Assembly: GCA_002470695.1 (NCBI GenBank)
Contig: DKNM01000080.1
Location: 2,390-43,863 of the forward strand
Direction: 5' to 3'
DNA: 41,474 nt
From: Candidatus Neomicrothrix sp. UBA7388
Lineage (GTDB): Bacteria; Actinomycetota; Acidimicrobiia; Acidimicrobiales; Poriferisodalaceae
A program made the translations under genes and the position numbers. Positions 14,306 through 22,852 of this stretch are shown one piece after another (position 1 is the stretch's first letter; every line of letters begins with the position of its first letter). Under the pieces are notes generated by a model. That model saw only the letters and a list, made by a program, of their open reading frames with translations, ran no database searches and was not told the origin of the DNA.

Positions 14306-16639
14306 GTGATAAGTGAGTCCCTAGCAGGAAAGCGCATAGCCGTGACCGGCAGCACTGGTTTCTTAGGGACAGCTCTTGTCGAACGTATTCTTCGAGAGGT
14401 CCCAGATTGCGAATTGGTGCTCCTGGTAAGACCAACCCGGCGCAACAGCGCCGAACGGCGGGTTCAACGAGAAATCCTCCGCAACGATGCCTTTGATTCC
14501 CTGAGGTCACAATGGGGAGAAAGCTTCGAAGAAACCTGCGACCAGCGAATTTCAGTGGTGTCTGGTGACGTAAGCGCTGATGGTCTTGGCCTTAGCGACC
14601 TCGATCGCCGCCTATTTATCTCGGCAGACGTAATAATTCATTCTGCCGCAACGGTGAGTTTTGACAGTCCTCTCGATAGCTCCATCGAGATCAACCTGCT
14701 CGGACCCAATCGAATAGTCCAATTATTAAATGAAGAGGCCGTCACACCTCATCTCATTGCTGTCTCAACCTGCTACGTGGCTGGCAACCGTCGAGGCGCA
14801 GCAAACGAAGAGCTGCTCGCAGGCACGCCCTTTCAAGTAAAGGTGGACTGGAGAGCAGAAGTTGACGCAGCGAGACGAACACGAAGCGACCTAGATGCCC
14901 GCAGCCGCGTGCCCGAGGAGCTAAAGCGGTTCGGCAAAGGAGCAAGAGAGGAACTCGGTGCAGCAGGGCTACCCATGCTCGCAGCAAAAACTGAGCAACT
15001 CAGAGAAGCATGGGTAAACGACCAAATGGTCGAAGCCGGCAGAAGTAGAGCGACTTCTCTAGGTTGGCCAGACGTCTATACATATTCCAAAGCTCTTGGC
15101 GAGACAGCGCTGATCGAACTTCATGGAGAGATACCAATAAGTATCGTGAGGCCCTCAATCATCGAGTCGGCTTGGGAGCAACCTGCCCCAGGTTGGATTA
15201 GGGGCTTTCGAATGGCGGAACCCCTAATTGTTTCGTTCGCAAAAGGTGAACTCAACACTTTCCCTGGCTATCCCGAAGGGATCATCGACGTGATCCCAGT
15301 AGATATGGTCGCCGCCGCAATCATCGCCGTGGCCGCCAAAGGACCAGAGACCGAACCAGAGATCTTCCAAGTCGCCTCAGGGTCAACGAACCCGCTTCAA
15401 TTTAAAGTGCTCCTCGACACCGCCATGGAGTGGTTCCAAGAGCACCCCGTCTACGATTCAAACGGCCATCCAACAGCCAGCACTGAATGGAAATACGCCG
15501 GATCCAGCGGCTTAGAAGAGCAACTCGATCGAGTCGTCAAGGCGTTTGACGTCGCCGCAAAGGTGATAAACCGCCTTCCAATTCGAGGGGAAAGTAGTTT
15601 CACAAGCAAGTTTGCGGAACGCCGACAAAACCTCGACCAGATTAAGGGGTACGTCAACATTTACGGCGCATACGGAAAGTGCGAAGCAATCTACGGAATT
15701 GACCGCACTCTCGCACTGTGGGAGTCATTAACCGATCAAGATAGGAGTCAATTTGGTTTCGATCCACGGGTTATTGACTGGCATCACTACATCACCGAGG
15801 TGCACTTACCAACAGTAGTTATTCAAGCCAGGGTAAAAACAACGCCAGAGAAGCGCAGCGGTCCCAGCCGATCAGAGCGTCTACGTTCAGCTGTCCTGGA
15901 CCCCGGCCGGCATTTCGCAGCATTCGACCTTGAGAACACCCTTATTGCGAGCAACGTAGTAGAGAGTTACGCATGGTTGGCTACCCGCCGACTGAACCCC
16001 AAACAGAGGTTCGAATTCGCGCTACGGACCCTGAGCGAAACACCGGGTCTCTGGAGAAGAGACAAACGGGACAGAACTGACTTCCTGCGATATTTCTACC
16101 AGAGATACAAAGGAGCCCCCCTCGGACAGTTACAGGCAGACGCCGCCGAAATGCTCAGCGAGCTCATTCTCATAAAATCATTCCCAGCTGGCCTGCGCAG
16201 GGTACGCGCTCATAGAGCCGCAGGACATCAAACAGTTCTTATAACTGGTGCCTTGGACATCGCAGTTGAGCCCCTCCGCCCGTTATTCGACCACATAATC
16301 GCAGCACAGATAGACAACAAAAACGGCAAACTAACCGGAGAAATGATCGATGTCCCCCCCACCGGCGAGGTACGAGCTCAGCTCATGATCGAATGGGCAG
16401 AGCAAAACGGACTTCTCCCTGAGCAAGGCGTCGCATACGCTGACTCCGCTTCAGATCTACCCATGCTTGAAGCAGTTGGGTATCCAGTCGCCGTCAACCC
16501 GGAGACGAGACTTGTGACAATTGCAGAAAAACGCGGTTGGCTAACAGAGAACTGGCCAAAGACCTCAGGGGCACCCAAACCACTTTTACCTATGGGGCAA
16601 CGCCCAAAGGTCAAACCACCCCATCAAGGAGTCCGCTAA
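14306..16639 (+). CDS. Fatty acyl-CoA reductase fused to HAD-family domain
   Basis: A 777-residue fusion. Residues ~8-400 are the extended SDR reductase domain of fatty acyl-CoA reductases: TGSTGFLG NAD(P) loop, VIHSAATVSF, STCYVAG and catalytic Y-x-x-x-K in VYTYSKALGE. Residues ~430-515 resemble the FAR C-terminal (sterile) domain (FDPRVIDWHHYI). Residues ~538-760 form a HAD-IB-like domain: motif I DLENT at 541-545, motif II LITGALD, motif IV YADSASDLPML (Asp 713, 717) and VAVNPETRL. The second motif I Asp is Glu here. The expected reaction is acyl-CoA to fatty alcohol with NADPH; the HAD part may act on a phosphate or be altered. The GTG at 14306 is chosen from the divergent promoter layout. 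It overlaps the next start by 1 bp. Confidence 0.88.
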   Translation: MISESLAGKRIAVTGSTGFLGTALVERILREVPDCELVLLVRPTRRNSAERRVQREILRNDAFDSLRSQWGESFEETCDQRISVVSGDVSADGLGLSDLDRRLFISADVIIHSAATVSFDSPLDSSIEINLLGPNRIVQLLNEEAVTPHLIAVSTCYVAGNRRGAANEELLAGTPFQVKVDWRAEVDAARRTRSDLDARSRVPEELKRFGKGAREELGAAGLPMLAAKTEQLREAWVNDQMVEAGRSRATSLGWPDVYTYSKALGETALIELHGEIPISIVRPSIIESAWEQPAPGWIRGFRMAEPLIVSFAKGELNTFPGYPEGIIDVIPVDMVAAAIIAVAAKGPETEPEIFQVASGSTNPLQFKVLLDTAMEWFQEHPVYDSNGHPTASTEWKYAGSSGLEEQLDRVVKAFDVAAKVINRLPIRGESSFTSKFAERRQNLDQIKGYVNIYGAYGKCEAIYGIDRTLALWESLTDQDRSQFGFDPRVIDWHHYITEVHLPTVVIQARVKTTPEKRSGPSRSERLRSAVLDPGRHFAAFDLENTLIASNVVESYAWLATRRLNPKQRFEFALRTLSETPGLWRRDKRDRTDFLRYFYQRYKGAPLGQLQADAAEMLSELILIKSFPAGLRRVRAHRAAGHQTVLITGALDIAVEPLRPLFDHIIAAQIDNKNGKLTGEMIDVPPTGEVRAQLMIEWAEQNGLLPEQGVAYADSASDLPMLEAVGYPVAVNPETRLVTIAEKRGWLTENWPKTSGAPKPLLPMGQRPKVKPPHQGVR

Positions 16640-18228
16640 TGCCTGCCAGACAGGGCCTGGTGCTCGAAGTAGACCGAAGTACACCGCCAATTCTCTTCCA
16701 CCACGGCGAAGGTTTTAGATTCGAAAAGCTCCCTTCGGGAAGCCGAGTGATTTACCCAAATGAACCGGTGGAACCCATTGAAGATGTCGATAGCGCTATC
16801 AGAGACGCCCTTGCCAACCCACTAGGTGATTCACCCCCATTGGAGGCGCTACTTCAACCAGGAATGAAGTTGACAATCGCATTCGACGACATCTCCTTAC
16901 CCCTTCCACAAATGCAAGCGCCGGATATTCGAGGTCGAATCATTGAACAAGTCCTCGACCTCGCAGCAAACGCAGGCGTCGACGATGTCCACCTCATCGC
17001 CGCACTCGCTCTCCACAGACGAATGACCGAAGCCGAACTCCGACATGCCGTCGGCGACCGCGTTTACGACGCGTTCGCTCCCCACGGCCAGTTGTACAAC
17101 TTCGACGCAGAAGACCCCGACGGCTTATCTCACCTGGGTGAGACAGACCACGGGGAAGAAGTCGTTATCTCTAAACGCGCTGTCGAGTCGGACCTGATCG
17201 TGTACGTCAACATCAACCTCGTATCCATGGACGGAGGGCATAAGAGCGTTGCCACAGGACTGTCGGGCTATACGGCCCTTCGTCATCACCACAATGTTGA
17301 AACAATGCGACGGTCTAGATCCTTCATGGATCAAGAAAATAGTGAGTTACACACCAAAAATTGGCGCCAAGGCAGATTAATACGGGATGCAGGAGTCAAG
17401 ATTTTCCAAATAGAAACCACGTTAAACAACAACACGTTCCCCGAACCGTGGGATTTCCTGCAAAAGCGCGAATGGGAGATGAACGCCAAAGAGCGAATGT
17501 TTCTATTCGGGACCAAAAAGTTTCTCGACAAAATCCCACGCAAAGCTGCTCGTTCGATTTTCCAAGGAATCAGGGCGCCCTTTGGTCTCACCTCTATCCA
17601 AGCCGGCGAAGTAGAAGCTGTTCATGAGGTGACAACAGCAAATGTCTACCGGCAACACCTCGTGAGAGTAGAAGGACAAACCGACATCCTCTCAATGGGG
17701 CTGCCCTACCTAGGTCCTTACAACGTGAACTCAATCATGAACCCAATCTTGGTTGCGTGCCTAGGCCTCGGATACTTCTTCAACCTCTACAAAGGCAAAC
17801 CGCTGGTACGAGAGGGCGGCGTGGTGATAATGAGTCATCCGACCCCACAGGAGTTTCATCCTGTTCACCACCCGAGTTACATTGATTTCTTTGAAGAAGT
17901 TTTGGCAGATAGCACCGACCCCGAAAAGATAGAACACAAATACGAAAAGCGGTATGCGGAAGACGAGTGGTACCGACATCTATACCGGACTTCATACGCT
18001 TACCACGGCGTGCACCCTTTCTATATGTGGTACTGGTGCTCCCATGCTCTTGAGCACGTCGGTGAAGTAATCATTGTTGGAGGGGAAGAGCGAGCAGTTA
18101 AAAGGATGGGGTTTCGATCAGCGACTACTATGCGCGATGCTTTGGAGATGGCGACCGACGTAGTCGGCCGAGATCCTTCATTGACTCACATCCACAACCC
18201 CCCGGTCCTCATGGCCGATGTAGTCTGA
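16639..18228 (+). CDS. LarA-like (lactate racemase N-terminal, DUF2088) protein
   Basis: A 529-residue relative of nickel-pincer lactate racemase LarA. FDDISLPLPQMQ corresponds to the FSDxTRPxP motif, ALALHRRMTEAELRHAVG to ATGxHRPLTxEEL (with the first His), and DGGHKSVATGLSGY to the SGGxKxxxPG region with the pincer-site lysine. By eye, the His that precedes this lysine by ten residues in LarA is not present, so nickel-pincer chemistry may differ. AAGGAG at 16626-16631 precedes the ATG at 16639, which shares one base with the FAR stop (TAATG). The position between FAR-HAD and PlsC points to a role in the same lipid pathway. No larB, larC or larE cofactor genes are in the window. Confidence 0.78.
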   Translation: MPARQGLVLEVDRSTPPILFHHGEGFRFEKLPSGSRVIYPNEPVEPIEDVDSAIRDALANPLGDSPPLEALLQPGMKLTIAFDDISLPLPQMQAPDIRGRIIEQVLDLAANAGVDDVHLIAALALHRRMTEAELRHAVGDRVYDAFAPHGQLYNFDAEDPDGLSHLGETDHGEEVVISKRAVESDLIVYVNINLVSMDGGHKSVATGLSGYTALRHHHNVETMRRSRSFMDQENSELHTKNWRQGRLIRDAGVKIFQIETTLNNNTFPEPWDFLQKREWEMNAKERMFLFGTKKFLDKIPRKAARSIFQGIRAPFGLTSIQAGEVEAVHEVTTANVYRQHLVRVEGQTDILSMGLPYLGPYNVNSIMNPILVACLGLGYFFNLYKGKPLVREGGVVIMSHPTPQEFHPVHHPSYIDFFEEVLADSTDPEKIEHKYEKRYAEDEWYRHLYRTSYAYHGVHPFYMWYWCSHALEHVGEVIIVGGEERAVKRMGFRSATTMRDALEMATDVVGRDPSLTHIHNPPVLMADVV

Positions 18229-18242
18229 TTCCAGGAACCACT

Positions 18243-19199
18243 ATGACGGACCTCAACCGGAGAAACCCCATCAGTCACCTGACTGACAGGCCGTCTAAGC
18301 CTTCCATTTCTCGTGTAGTTCGTTCCGTCGAATTCCCTCTTAAGGCAGCGGAAACCCCAGCGGGAGAAATCCCGCTGCCTTCAAACGTTGGAGGGAACTA
18401 CGACACAGATTGGGCCCGCCGTTACTTATCTAGGCTCACTCGACGCTTAGCTCTCGCCAGCCTCGGAAAAGCAGTAATTGCTTATTACGCCAACCCCACC
18501 ATTCGCGGCCTTGATCGCCTCCATGATCTAGAGGGTCCGGCTATTTTTGCCGCCAACCACCAGAGTCACGCTGACACCCTATTGATGCTCACCTCAATGC
18601 CTGCGCCATGGAAACACAAGGCATTTGTCGGAGCCGCCGCTGATTATTTTTTTGGCAACAAATCTACCGCTGCCATTTCAGCGTTATTTATTGGAGCAAT
18701 TCCCATAGAGCGAACGTCGATCAATAGAAACACGATCGAAAAGGCCGTCGACCTTCTTCGCGGCGGCTGGAGCATGGTCATTTACCCGGAAGGCGGACGA
18801 TCTCCAGATGGCTGGGGTCAAGAATTTAGACCGGGAGCCGCGTTCCTAGCGAAGCAAGCCGATGTTCCCGTCGTACCGGTGCACATTCGAGGCACTTTCG
18901 ATATTTTGAGGAAGGGCCGTAATTGGCCCAAAAAATCGACCTCAACAGTGAACTTCGGTCGCCCACTAGAGTTCGCCGACGACGACAACAACAGGAGCTT
19001 CACTAAAAGACTCCAGACCTCTGTGGAAGCTTTAGCCGATGAAACAGCTACTGGAAATTGGTACGCCTCGCGGCAACGAGCTCACTCGGAAAGCAACCCG
19101 GGCATCCAGGGACCTGACGGTTCGCCATGGCGCCGAAGATGGGCTCTTACAGACATTGAGGACAAAACTGACAGCCGTCGCCGCTGGCCATACGTTTGA
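18243..19199 (+). CDS. PlsC-type 1-acylglycerol-3-phosphate acyltransferase
   Basis: A 318-residue acyltransferase of the PlsC family, transferring acyl groups to lysophosphatidate or a related acceptor at the membrane. Motif I is NHQSHAD (His106-x4-Asp111), motif II lies around GAIPIERTSINR, motif III IYPEGGRSPDG and motif IV VPVVPVHIRG; all four are intact. An unusual ~60-residue hydrophilic N-terminal stretch precedes the conserved part, and a short Arg-rich tail follows. CAGGA upstream of the ATG is a modest ribosome-binding site. It is 14 bp behind the LarA-like gene and should be the last gene of the TetR-controlled operon. Confidence 0.9.
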   Translation: MTDLNRRNPISHLTDRPSKPSISRVVRSVEFPLKAAETPAGEIPLPSNVGGNYDTDWARRYLSRLTRRLALASLGKAVIAYYANPTIRGLDRLHDLEGPAIFAANHQSHADTLLMLTSMPAPWKHKAFVGAAADYFFGNKSTAAISALFIGAIPIERTSINRNTIEKAVDLLRGGWSMVIYPEGGRSPDGWGQEFRPGAAFLAKQADVPVVPVHIRGTFDILRKGRNWPKKSTSTVNFGRPLEFADDDNNRSFTKRLQTSVEALADETATGNWYASRQRAHSESNPGIQGPDGSPWRRRWALTDIEDKTDSRRRWPYV

Positions 19200-19254
19200 G
19201 GCTAGGTCACTAGTGGCGAAACCTACGATAGGGCGTATCGTCTTATTAGCGCCC

Positions 19255-19284
19255 ATGAGCACGATCAACAACAAGGGAGCCTAA
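19255..19284 (+). CDS. Possible 9-codon upstream ORF of aconitase
   Basis: ATG AGC ACG ATC AAC AAC AAG GGA GCC TAA encodes MSTINNKGA and its stop codon directly abuts the aconitase ATG. It contains the aconitase ribosome-binding site (AAGGGAG) and would allow stop-start coupling. TATTAG at 19244-19249 may be a -10 box, giving a transcript that starts near this ATG. Chance occurrence is possible for so short an ORF. Confidence 0.3.
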   Translation: MSTINNKGA

Positions 19285-21564
19285 ATGCCAGTCGCTGCCA
19301 ACACCCCTATAGACCTAATCGAAAACGTTTATGCCAATCTTGCGGCGAACATGGCTATGGGAAGAGAGAAACTTGGGCGGTCGCTCACGCTCGCAGAAAA
19401 GGTTTTGATCAACCACCTAGCTTCCCACGACCAAGAACTAGAGCGAGGCGTTAGCTACGTCGACTTGCGCCCTGATCGCGTAGCCATGCAGGATGCAACT
19501 GCCCAAATGGCCTGGCTTCAGTTTATGACTGCTGGACTCTCCGAGGTAGCAGTGCCAACCACTACACATTGTGACCATCTCATTCAGGCGCGCGATGACG
19601 GCAAAACAGACCTTTTAGCCGCTTCAGAAAATAATGAAGAGGTTTACGACTTCCTCGAAAGTGTCTGCGCTAAGTATGGTGCCGGATTCTGGATGCCCGG
19701 CAGCGGGATAATTCATCAGGTCGTACTCGAGCAGTACGCATTCCCAGGCGGCATGATGATAGGGACGGACAGCCACACGCCAAATGCCGGCGGATTAGGA
19801 ATGATTGCAGTTGGCGTTGGCGGCGCCGATGCTGTGGACGTAATGACTGGGTTTCCGTGGAACGTTCGATGGCCAAAGGCCATTGGTGTGAATTTGACTG
19901 GTCAGCTATCAGGTTGGAGCGCCCCAAAAGACATCATCTTAAAGGTCGCTGAAATTCTTACCGTTAAGGGCGGGACCGGCGCAATCGTCGAATACTTCGG
20001 ACCCGGGGCAGAATCATTAAGCTGCACAGGAAAAGCGACAATCTGCAACATGGGCGCCGAAATCGGAGCAACAACATCGCTCTTCGGCTACGACGAAGCT
20101 ATGGCTAGGTATCTCAAATCAACTGGACGCGAGGACGTTGCAGATGCTGCAACAAGAGTCGCTCAAGATCTAAGGGCTGACGAAGAAGTCCTACAGAATC
20201 CTTCAGCCTTTTACGATCAGGTAATCGAAATTGACCTATCGACCCTCGGGCCGCACATAAACGGGCCACACACACCCGATCTCGCACGAGAAGTAGGCGA
20301 GCTGGGTGACGAAGCAAAGGCCAACGGCTGGCCGGCCGAGATTAGCGCTGCTCTAATCGGTTCTTGCACTAACTCAAGCTACGAGGACATAACTCGAGCA
20401 GCAAGCATCGCACGAGAGGCGTCCGCAAAGGGACTAAGTGCCAAATCGAAACTGCTCATAACGCCCGGTTCTGAACAGGTTCGAGCGACGATTGAGCGAG
20501 ATGGCCTGCTCGCCGACTTCGAAGCGCTCGGAGCTACAGTGCTCGCAAATGCCTGCGGCCCCTGTATCGGACAATGGGATCGCAGCGCCGAAGATGGCCA
20601 CACAGCCGGCGAGGCAAACGTCATCGTCACTTCTTACAACCGAAACTTTCCTAAAAGAAACGATGGTGATGCGGCAACTCTCGCCTTCGTAACCTCACCA
20701 GAAACAGTTATGGCGCTCGCGCTGGCGGGACGAATCGACTTTGACCCATTGGTCGACACATTAGTTAACGACGCAGGCGAAGAGATTTCGCTGTCAACTC
20801 CCGTGGGCATTGAATTACCTCCCCAGGGGTTCGATCCTGGCGAAAACACGTTTGTGGCCCCTCCCGCTAACGGATCTTCCGTCGAAGTTAAAGTCTCGCC
20901 TACTTCAGATCGACTTCAACTCCTTGAGCCCTTCGAGGCTTGGAATGGCTTGGACTATGAGGATCTTCCCATCCTTGTAAAAGCGCAAGGTAAGTTCACG
21001 ACAGACCACATCTCTATGGCTGGTCCTTGGTTGAAATACCGCGGCCATCTCGAGAATATCTCCGGAAACCTATACCTGGGTGCCGTCAACGCGTTTGACG
21101 GTTACGAAGTTGGCTACGGCAAAAATCAATTGACCGGCGCAACACAAACCTTTCCTGACATAGCCCGCTCCTACCACGAAGCATCGCAAGGTTGGGTAGT
21201 GATAGGCGACGAAAATATGGGCGAAGGATCCAGCCGTGAACATGCTGCTATGGAACCGCGCTTTCGTGGAGGACTTGTAGCAATCGCTCGCTCATTCGCT
21301 CGCATACACGAAACAAACCTCAAAAAACAGGGAATGCTGCCGCTCACATTCGCAAATAGCGAAGACTACGAGCGACTAGCAGAAGACGACCGCATAGCAA
21401 TTCGCGGGTTGGGTGAACTCGCCCCTAGCCAGACAGTCAATGTTGAAGTAACGACGGCCGCAGGTGATACCTGGTCCTTCGAAACCAACCACACCTTTAG
21501 TGCAGAACAGATTGAATGGTTTAAAGCAGGTTCGGCCTTGAACATCATCCGGGCTTCTATTTAA
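19285..21564 (+). CDS. acn: Aconitate hydratase, mitochondrial-type
   Basis: TCA-cycle [4Fe-4S] enzyme that converts citrate to isocitrate. At 759 residues it fits the mitochondrial-type (ACO2-like) aconitases rather than the ~900-residue AcnA/IRP type. It has [22 protein letters not shown], the cluster cysteines in [10 protein letters not shown] and [12 protein letters not shown], then [13 protein letters not shown] and the swivel domain with [21 protein letters not shown] precedes the ATG. It is separated by 85 bp from the lipid operon and is near LysR, carboxyltransferase and citrate synthase. All catalytic motifs are intact. Confidence 0.96.
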   Translation: MPVAANTPIDLIENVYANLAANMAMGREKLGRSLTLAEKVLINHLASHDQELERGVSYVDLRPDRVAMQDATAQMAWLQFMTAGLSEVAVPTTTHCDHLIQARDDGKTDLLAASENNEEVYDFLESVCAKYGAGFWMPGSGIIHQVVLEQYAFPGGMMIGTDSHTPNAGGLGMIAVGVGGADAVDVMTGFPWNVRWPKAIGVNLTGQLSGWSAPKDIILKVAEILTVKGGTGAIVEYFGPGAESLSCTGKATICNMGAEIGATTSLFGYDEAMARYLKSTGREDVADAATRVAQDLRADEEVLQNPSAFYDQVIEIDLSTLGPHINGPHTPDLAREVGELGDEAKANGWPAEISAALIGSCTNSSYEDITRAASIAREASAKGLSAKSKLLITPGSEQVRATIERDGLLADFEALGATVLANACGPCIGQWDRSAEDGHTAGEANVIVTSYNRNFPKRNDGDAATLAFVTSPETVMALALAGRIDFDPLVDTLVNDAGEEISLSTPVGIELPPQGFDPGENTFVAPPANGSSVEVKVSPTSDRLQLLEPFEAWNGLDYEDLPILVKAQGKFTTDHISMAGPWLKYRGHLENISGNLYLGAVNAFDGYEVGYGKNQLTGATQTFPDIARSYHEASQGWVVIGDENMGEGSSREHAAMEPRFRGGLVAIARSFARIHETNLKKQGMLPLTFANSEDYERLAEDDRIAIRGLGELAPSQTVNVEVTTAAGDTWSFETNHTFSAEQIEWFKAGSALNIIRASI

Positions 21565-21621
21565 CGTTCAAAGTTATATTCGACTGCTGCTTTCGCCTAG
21601 TCGACCTTTGTGGGGGCCGGT

Positions 21622-21730
21622 TCCTAAAAAGAGGAAACCGGCCCGGGGGGCGGGCCGGTTTCTAGAGCCGTTAGGAGGAAAGGGGTATTCCTCCCCGGCA
21701 GACCGCTGAGGCGGGGGGCGCCTTAATAAC
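21622..21730 (-). ncRNA. 6C-RNA-like small RNA
   Basis: Read on the minus strand, this intergenic stretch has two GC-rich hairpins each holding a run of exactly six C: GGCG-CCCCC-CGCC (about 21725-21710), and GAAACCGGCCCG-CCCCC-CGGGCCGGTTTC (12-bp stem, 21662-21634), the latter followed directly by CTCTTTTT (21633-21626), an intrinsic terminator. Between them lie GGAGGAA/TTCCTCC (21694-21674) and CCGC/GCGG helices. Paired C6 loops with a terminal U-tract are the defining features of the actinobacterial 6C RNA. TTGACA (21746-21741) lies upstream, but no convincing -10 at normal spacing was found, so the 5' end is approximate. Confidence 0.6.
21626..21662 (-). terminator. Intrinsic terminator, minus strand
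   Basis: A 12-bp perfect stem (21651-21662 with 21634-21645) and a 5-base loop are followed on the minus strand by CTCTTTTT. On the plus strand no T-tract follows, so it is directional. Confidence 0.7.
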
Positions 21731-21746
21731 GGTCGAACTTTGTCAA

Positions 21747-21768
21747 GCGACTCGGGGGAAGTCGTTTT
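21747..21768 (+). terminator. Weak possible terminator after aconitase
   Basis: GCGACT CGGGGGA AGTCGT followed by TTTAT forms a 5-6 bp stem with a short T-run on the plus strand. On the minus strand the same hairpin shows a C5 loop and might belong to the 6C-like RNA region. Confidence 0.25.
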
Positions 21769-21866
21769 ATCTCGACAAATGACAACTTAGTTACCGATGG
21801 GTCATTCATCAAGCCGAACCTGTAGATAGTTTCAATCTCTTTTATAGATATTTAAATTCCTTCGGG

Positions 21867-21872
21867 TAGCCT
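21867..21872 (+). promoter_or_regulatory. -10 box TAGCCT of leaderless lysR
   Basis: TAGCCT is followed by 6 bases and the ATG at 21879. An AT-rich stretch with the palindrome ATTTAAAT (21850-21857) upstream could hold a LysR autoregulatory site. Confidence 0.5.
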
Positions 21873-21878
21873 GAATTC

Positions 21879-22796
21879 ATGGAATTAAAGCAACTAGACG
21901 CACTCGCCGCAGTGGCCGAACACGGACGTTTCTCGGCAGCAGCTCGAGCCTTAGACACTGTTCAATCCAACATTTCAACACACATTGCGCGACTGGAGGA
22001 CGACCTCGGCGCAATCCTCGTAGATAGAAGCGCCGGCGAACTCACTCCCGAAGGCCAGGTAGTACTCACCCGAGCACGACGAATCAATACGGAATTGGCA
22101 GCATTAAGAGATGACGTGACCTCAATGACTAGTCACGTAACCGGACAGGTTCGTCTCGGCATCATTGGCACAACTGGTCGCTGGCTACTACCCCCGCTAC
22201 TGGATGAACTGAGCCGAAGTTTCCCCGACGTCAAGGCTACGGTGATCGACTCAACCACAACCGCCCTGATTCCGTTACTTGAACAAGGGGGCCTAGACCT
22301 AACCGTAATAAATACCCCACTTCAACACGATGAACTTTTCACAAGCCCCCTCTTTGAGGAGCAACTAGTAGTAATAGCTCCCGAAGGTCATCCCCTTGCC
22401 ACCGACGGTGACCGGCCGATAGAGATAACCGAGCTTCAAAACCATGAGTTACTCCTCAGTCCTCCCGGCTCAAACCTTCGAGTCCTAATCGACGACAAAG
22501 CCCGGCAAGAACAAGTCACATTGCGCACGGTCGCCGAGCTGGACGGAATCAGACTCGCCGCGACACTCGCTTTCCAAGGCTACGCCCCCGCCATCGTGCC
22601 AGTTACCGCTATTCCTTCATGGGTCGGCCGAGGAGGCTGGGCGGTACTCTCACTACAGAACATGCCGAGGCGACACGTTGGTTTGGCCGTTCGTCGACGG
22701 GGAATGCTTTCAGCACCCGCTTCCGCAACCCGAGACGTACTTCGACGCGTCGTGAAAGAACTTGCGCCAACAATCGAAGGGCTCAACGCTGTTTAA
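21879..22796 (+). CDS. LysR family transcriptional regulator
   Basis: A 305-residue LysR regulator. The N-terminal winged helix (MELKQLDALAAVAEHGRFSA, ALDTVQSNISTHIARLEDDL) is followed by the linker helix and a periplasmic-binding-like effector domain (GQVRLGIIGTTGRWLLPPLL, DLTVINTPL). The start is supported by a leaderless -10 box. It lies 56 bp upstream of the acyl-CoA carboxyltransferase gene in the same direction and is the likely regulator of that gene; the effector is unknown. Confidence 0.92.
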   Translation: MELKQLDALAAVAEHGRFSAAARALDTVQSNISTHIARLEDDLGAILVDRSAGELTPEGQVVLTRARRINTELAALRDDVTSMTSHVTGQVRLGIIGTTGRWLLPPLLDELSRSFPDVKATVIDSTTTALIPLLEQGGLDLTVINTPLQHDELFTSPLFEEQLVVIAPEGHPLATDGDRPIEITELQNHELLLSPPGSNLRVLIDDKARQEQVTLRTVAELDGIRLAATLAFQGYAPAIVPVTAIPSWVGRGGWAVLSLQNMPRRHVGLAVRRRGMLSAPASATRDVLRRVVKELAPTIEGLNAV

Positions 22797-22839
22797 CCAG
22801 CTTTATTACTACAACCACTACTCGGACCCCGAACGCGCC

Positions 22840-22845
22840 TACGCT
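22840..22845 (+). promoter_or_regulatory. -10 box TACGCT of leaderless carboxyltransferase gene
   Basis: TACGCT is followed by 7 bases and the GTG at 22853. This sets the gene start after the lysR stop; the frame itself stays open back into lysR. Confidence 0.5.
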
Positions 22846-22852
22846 CATTCAT

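Noticed and set aside
21634..21662. Plus-strand intrinsic terminator of aconitase
   Set aside because: The strong hairpin is not followed by a T-tract on the plus strand, whereas on the minus strand CTCTTTTT follows directly.
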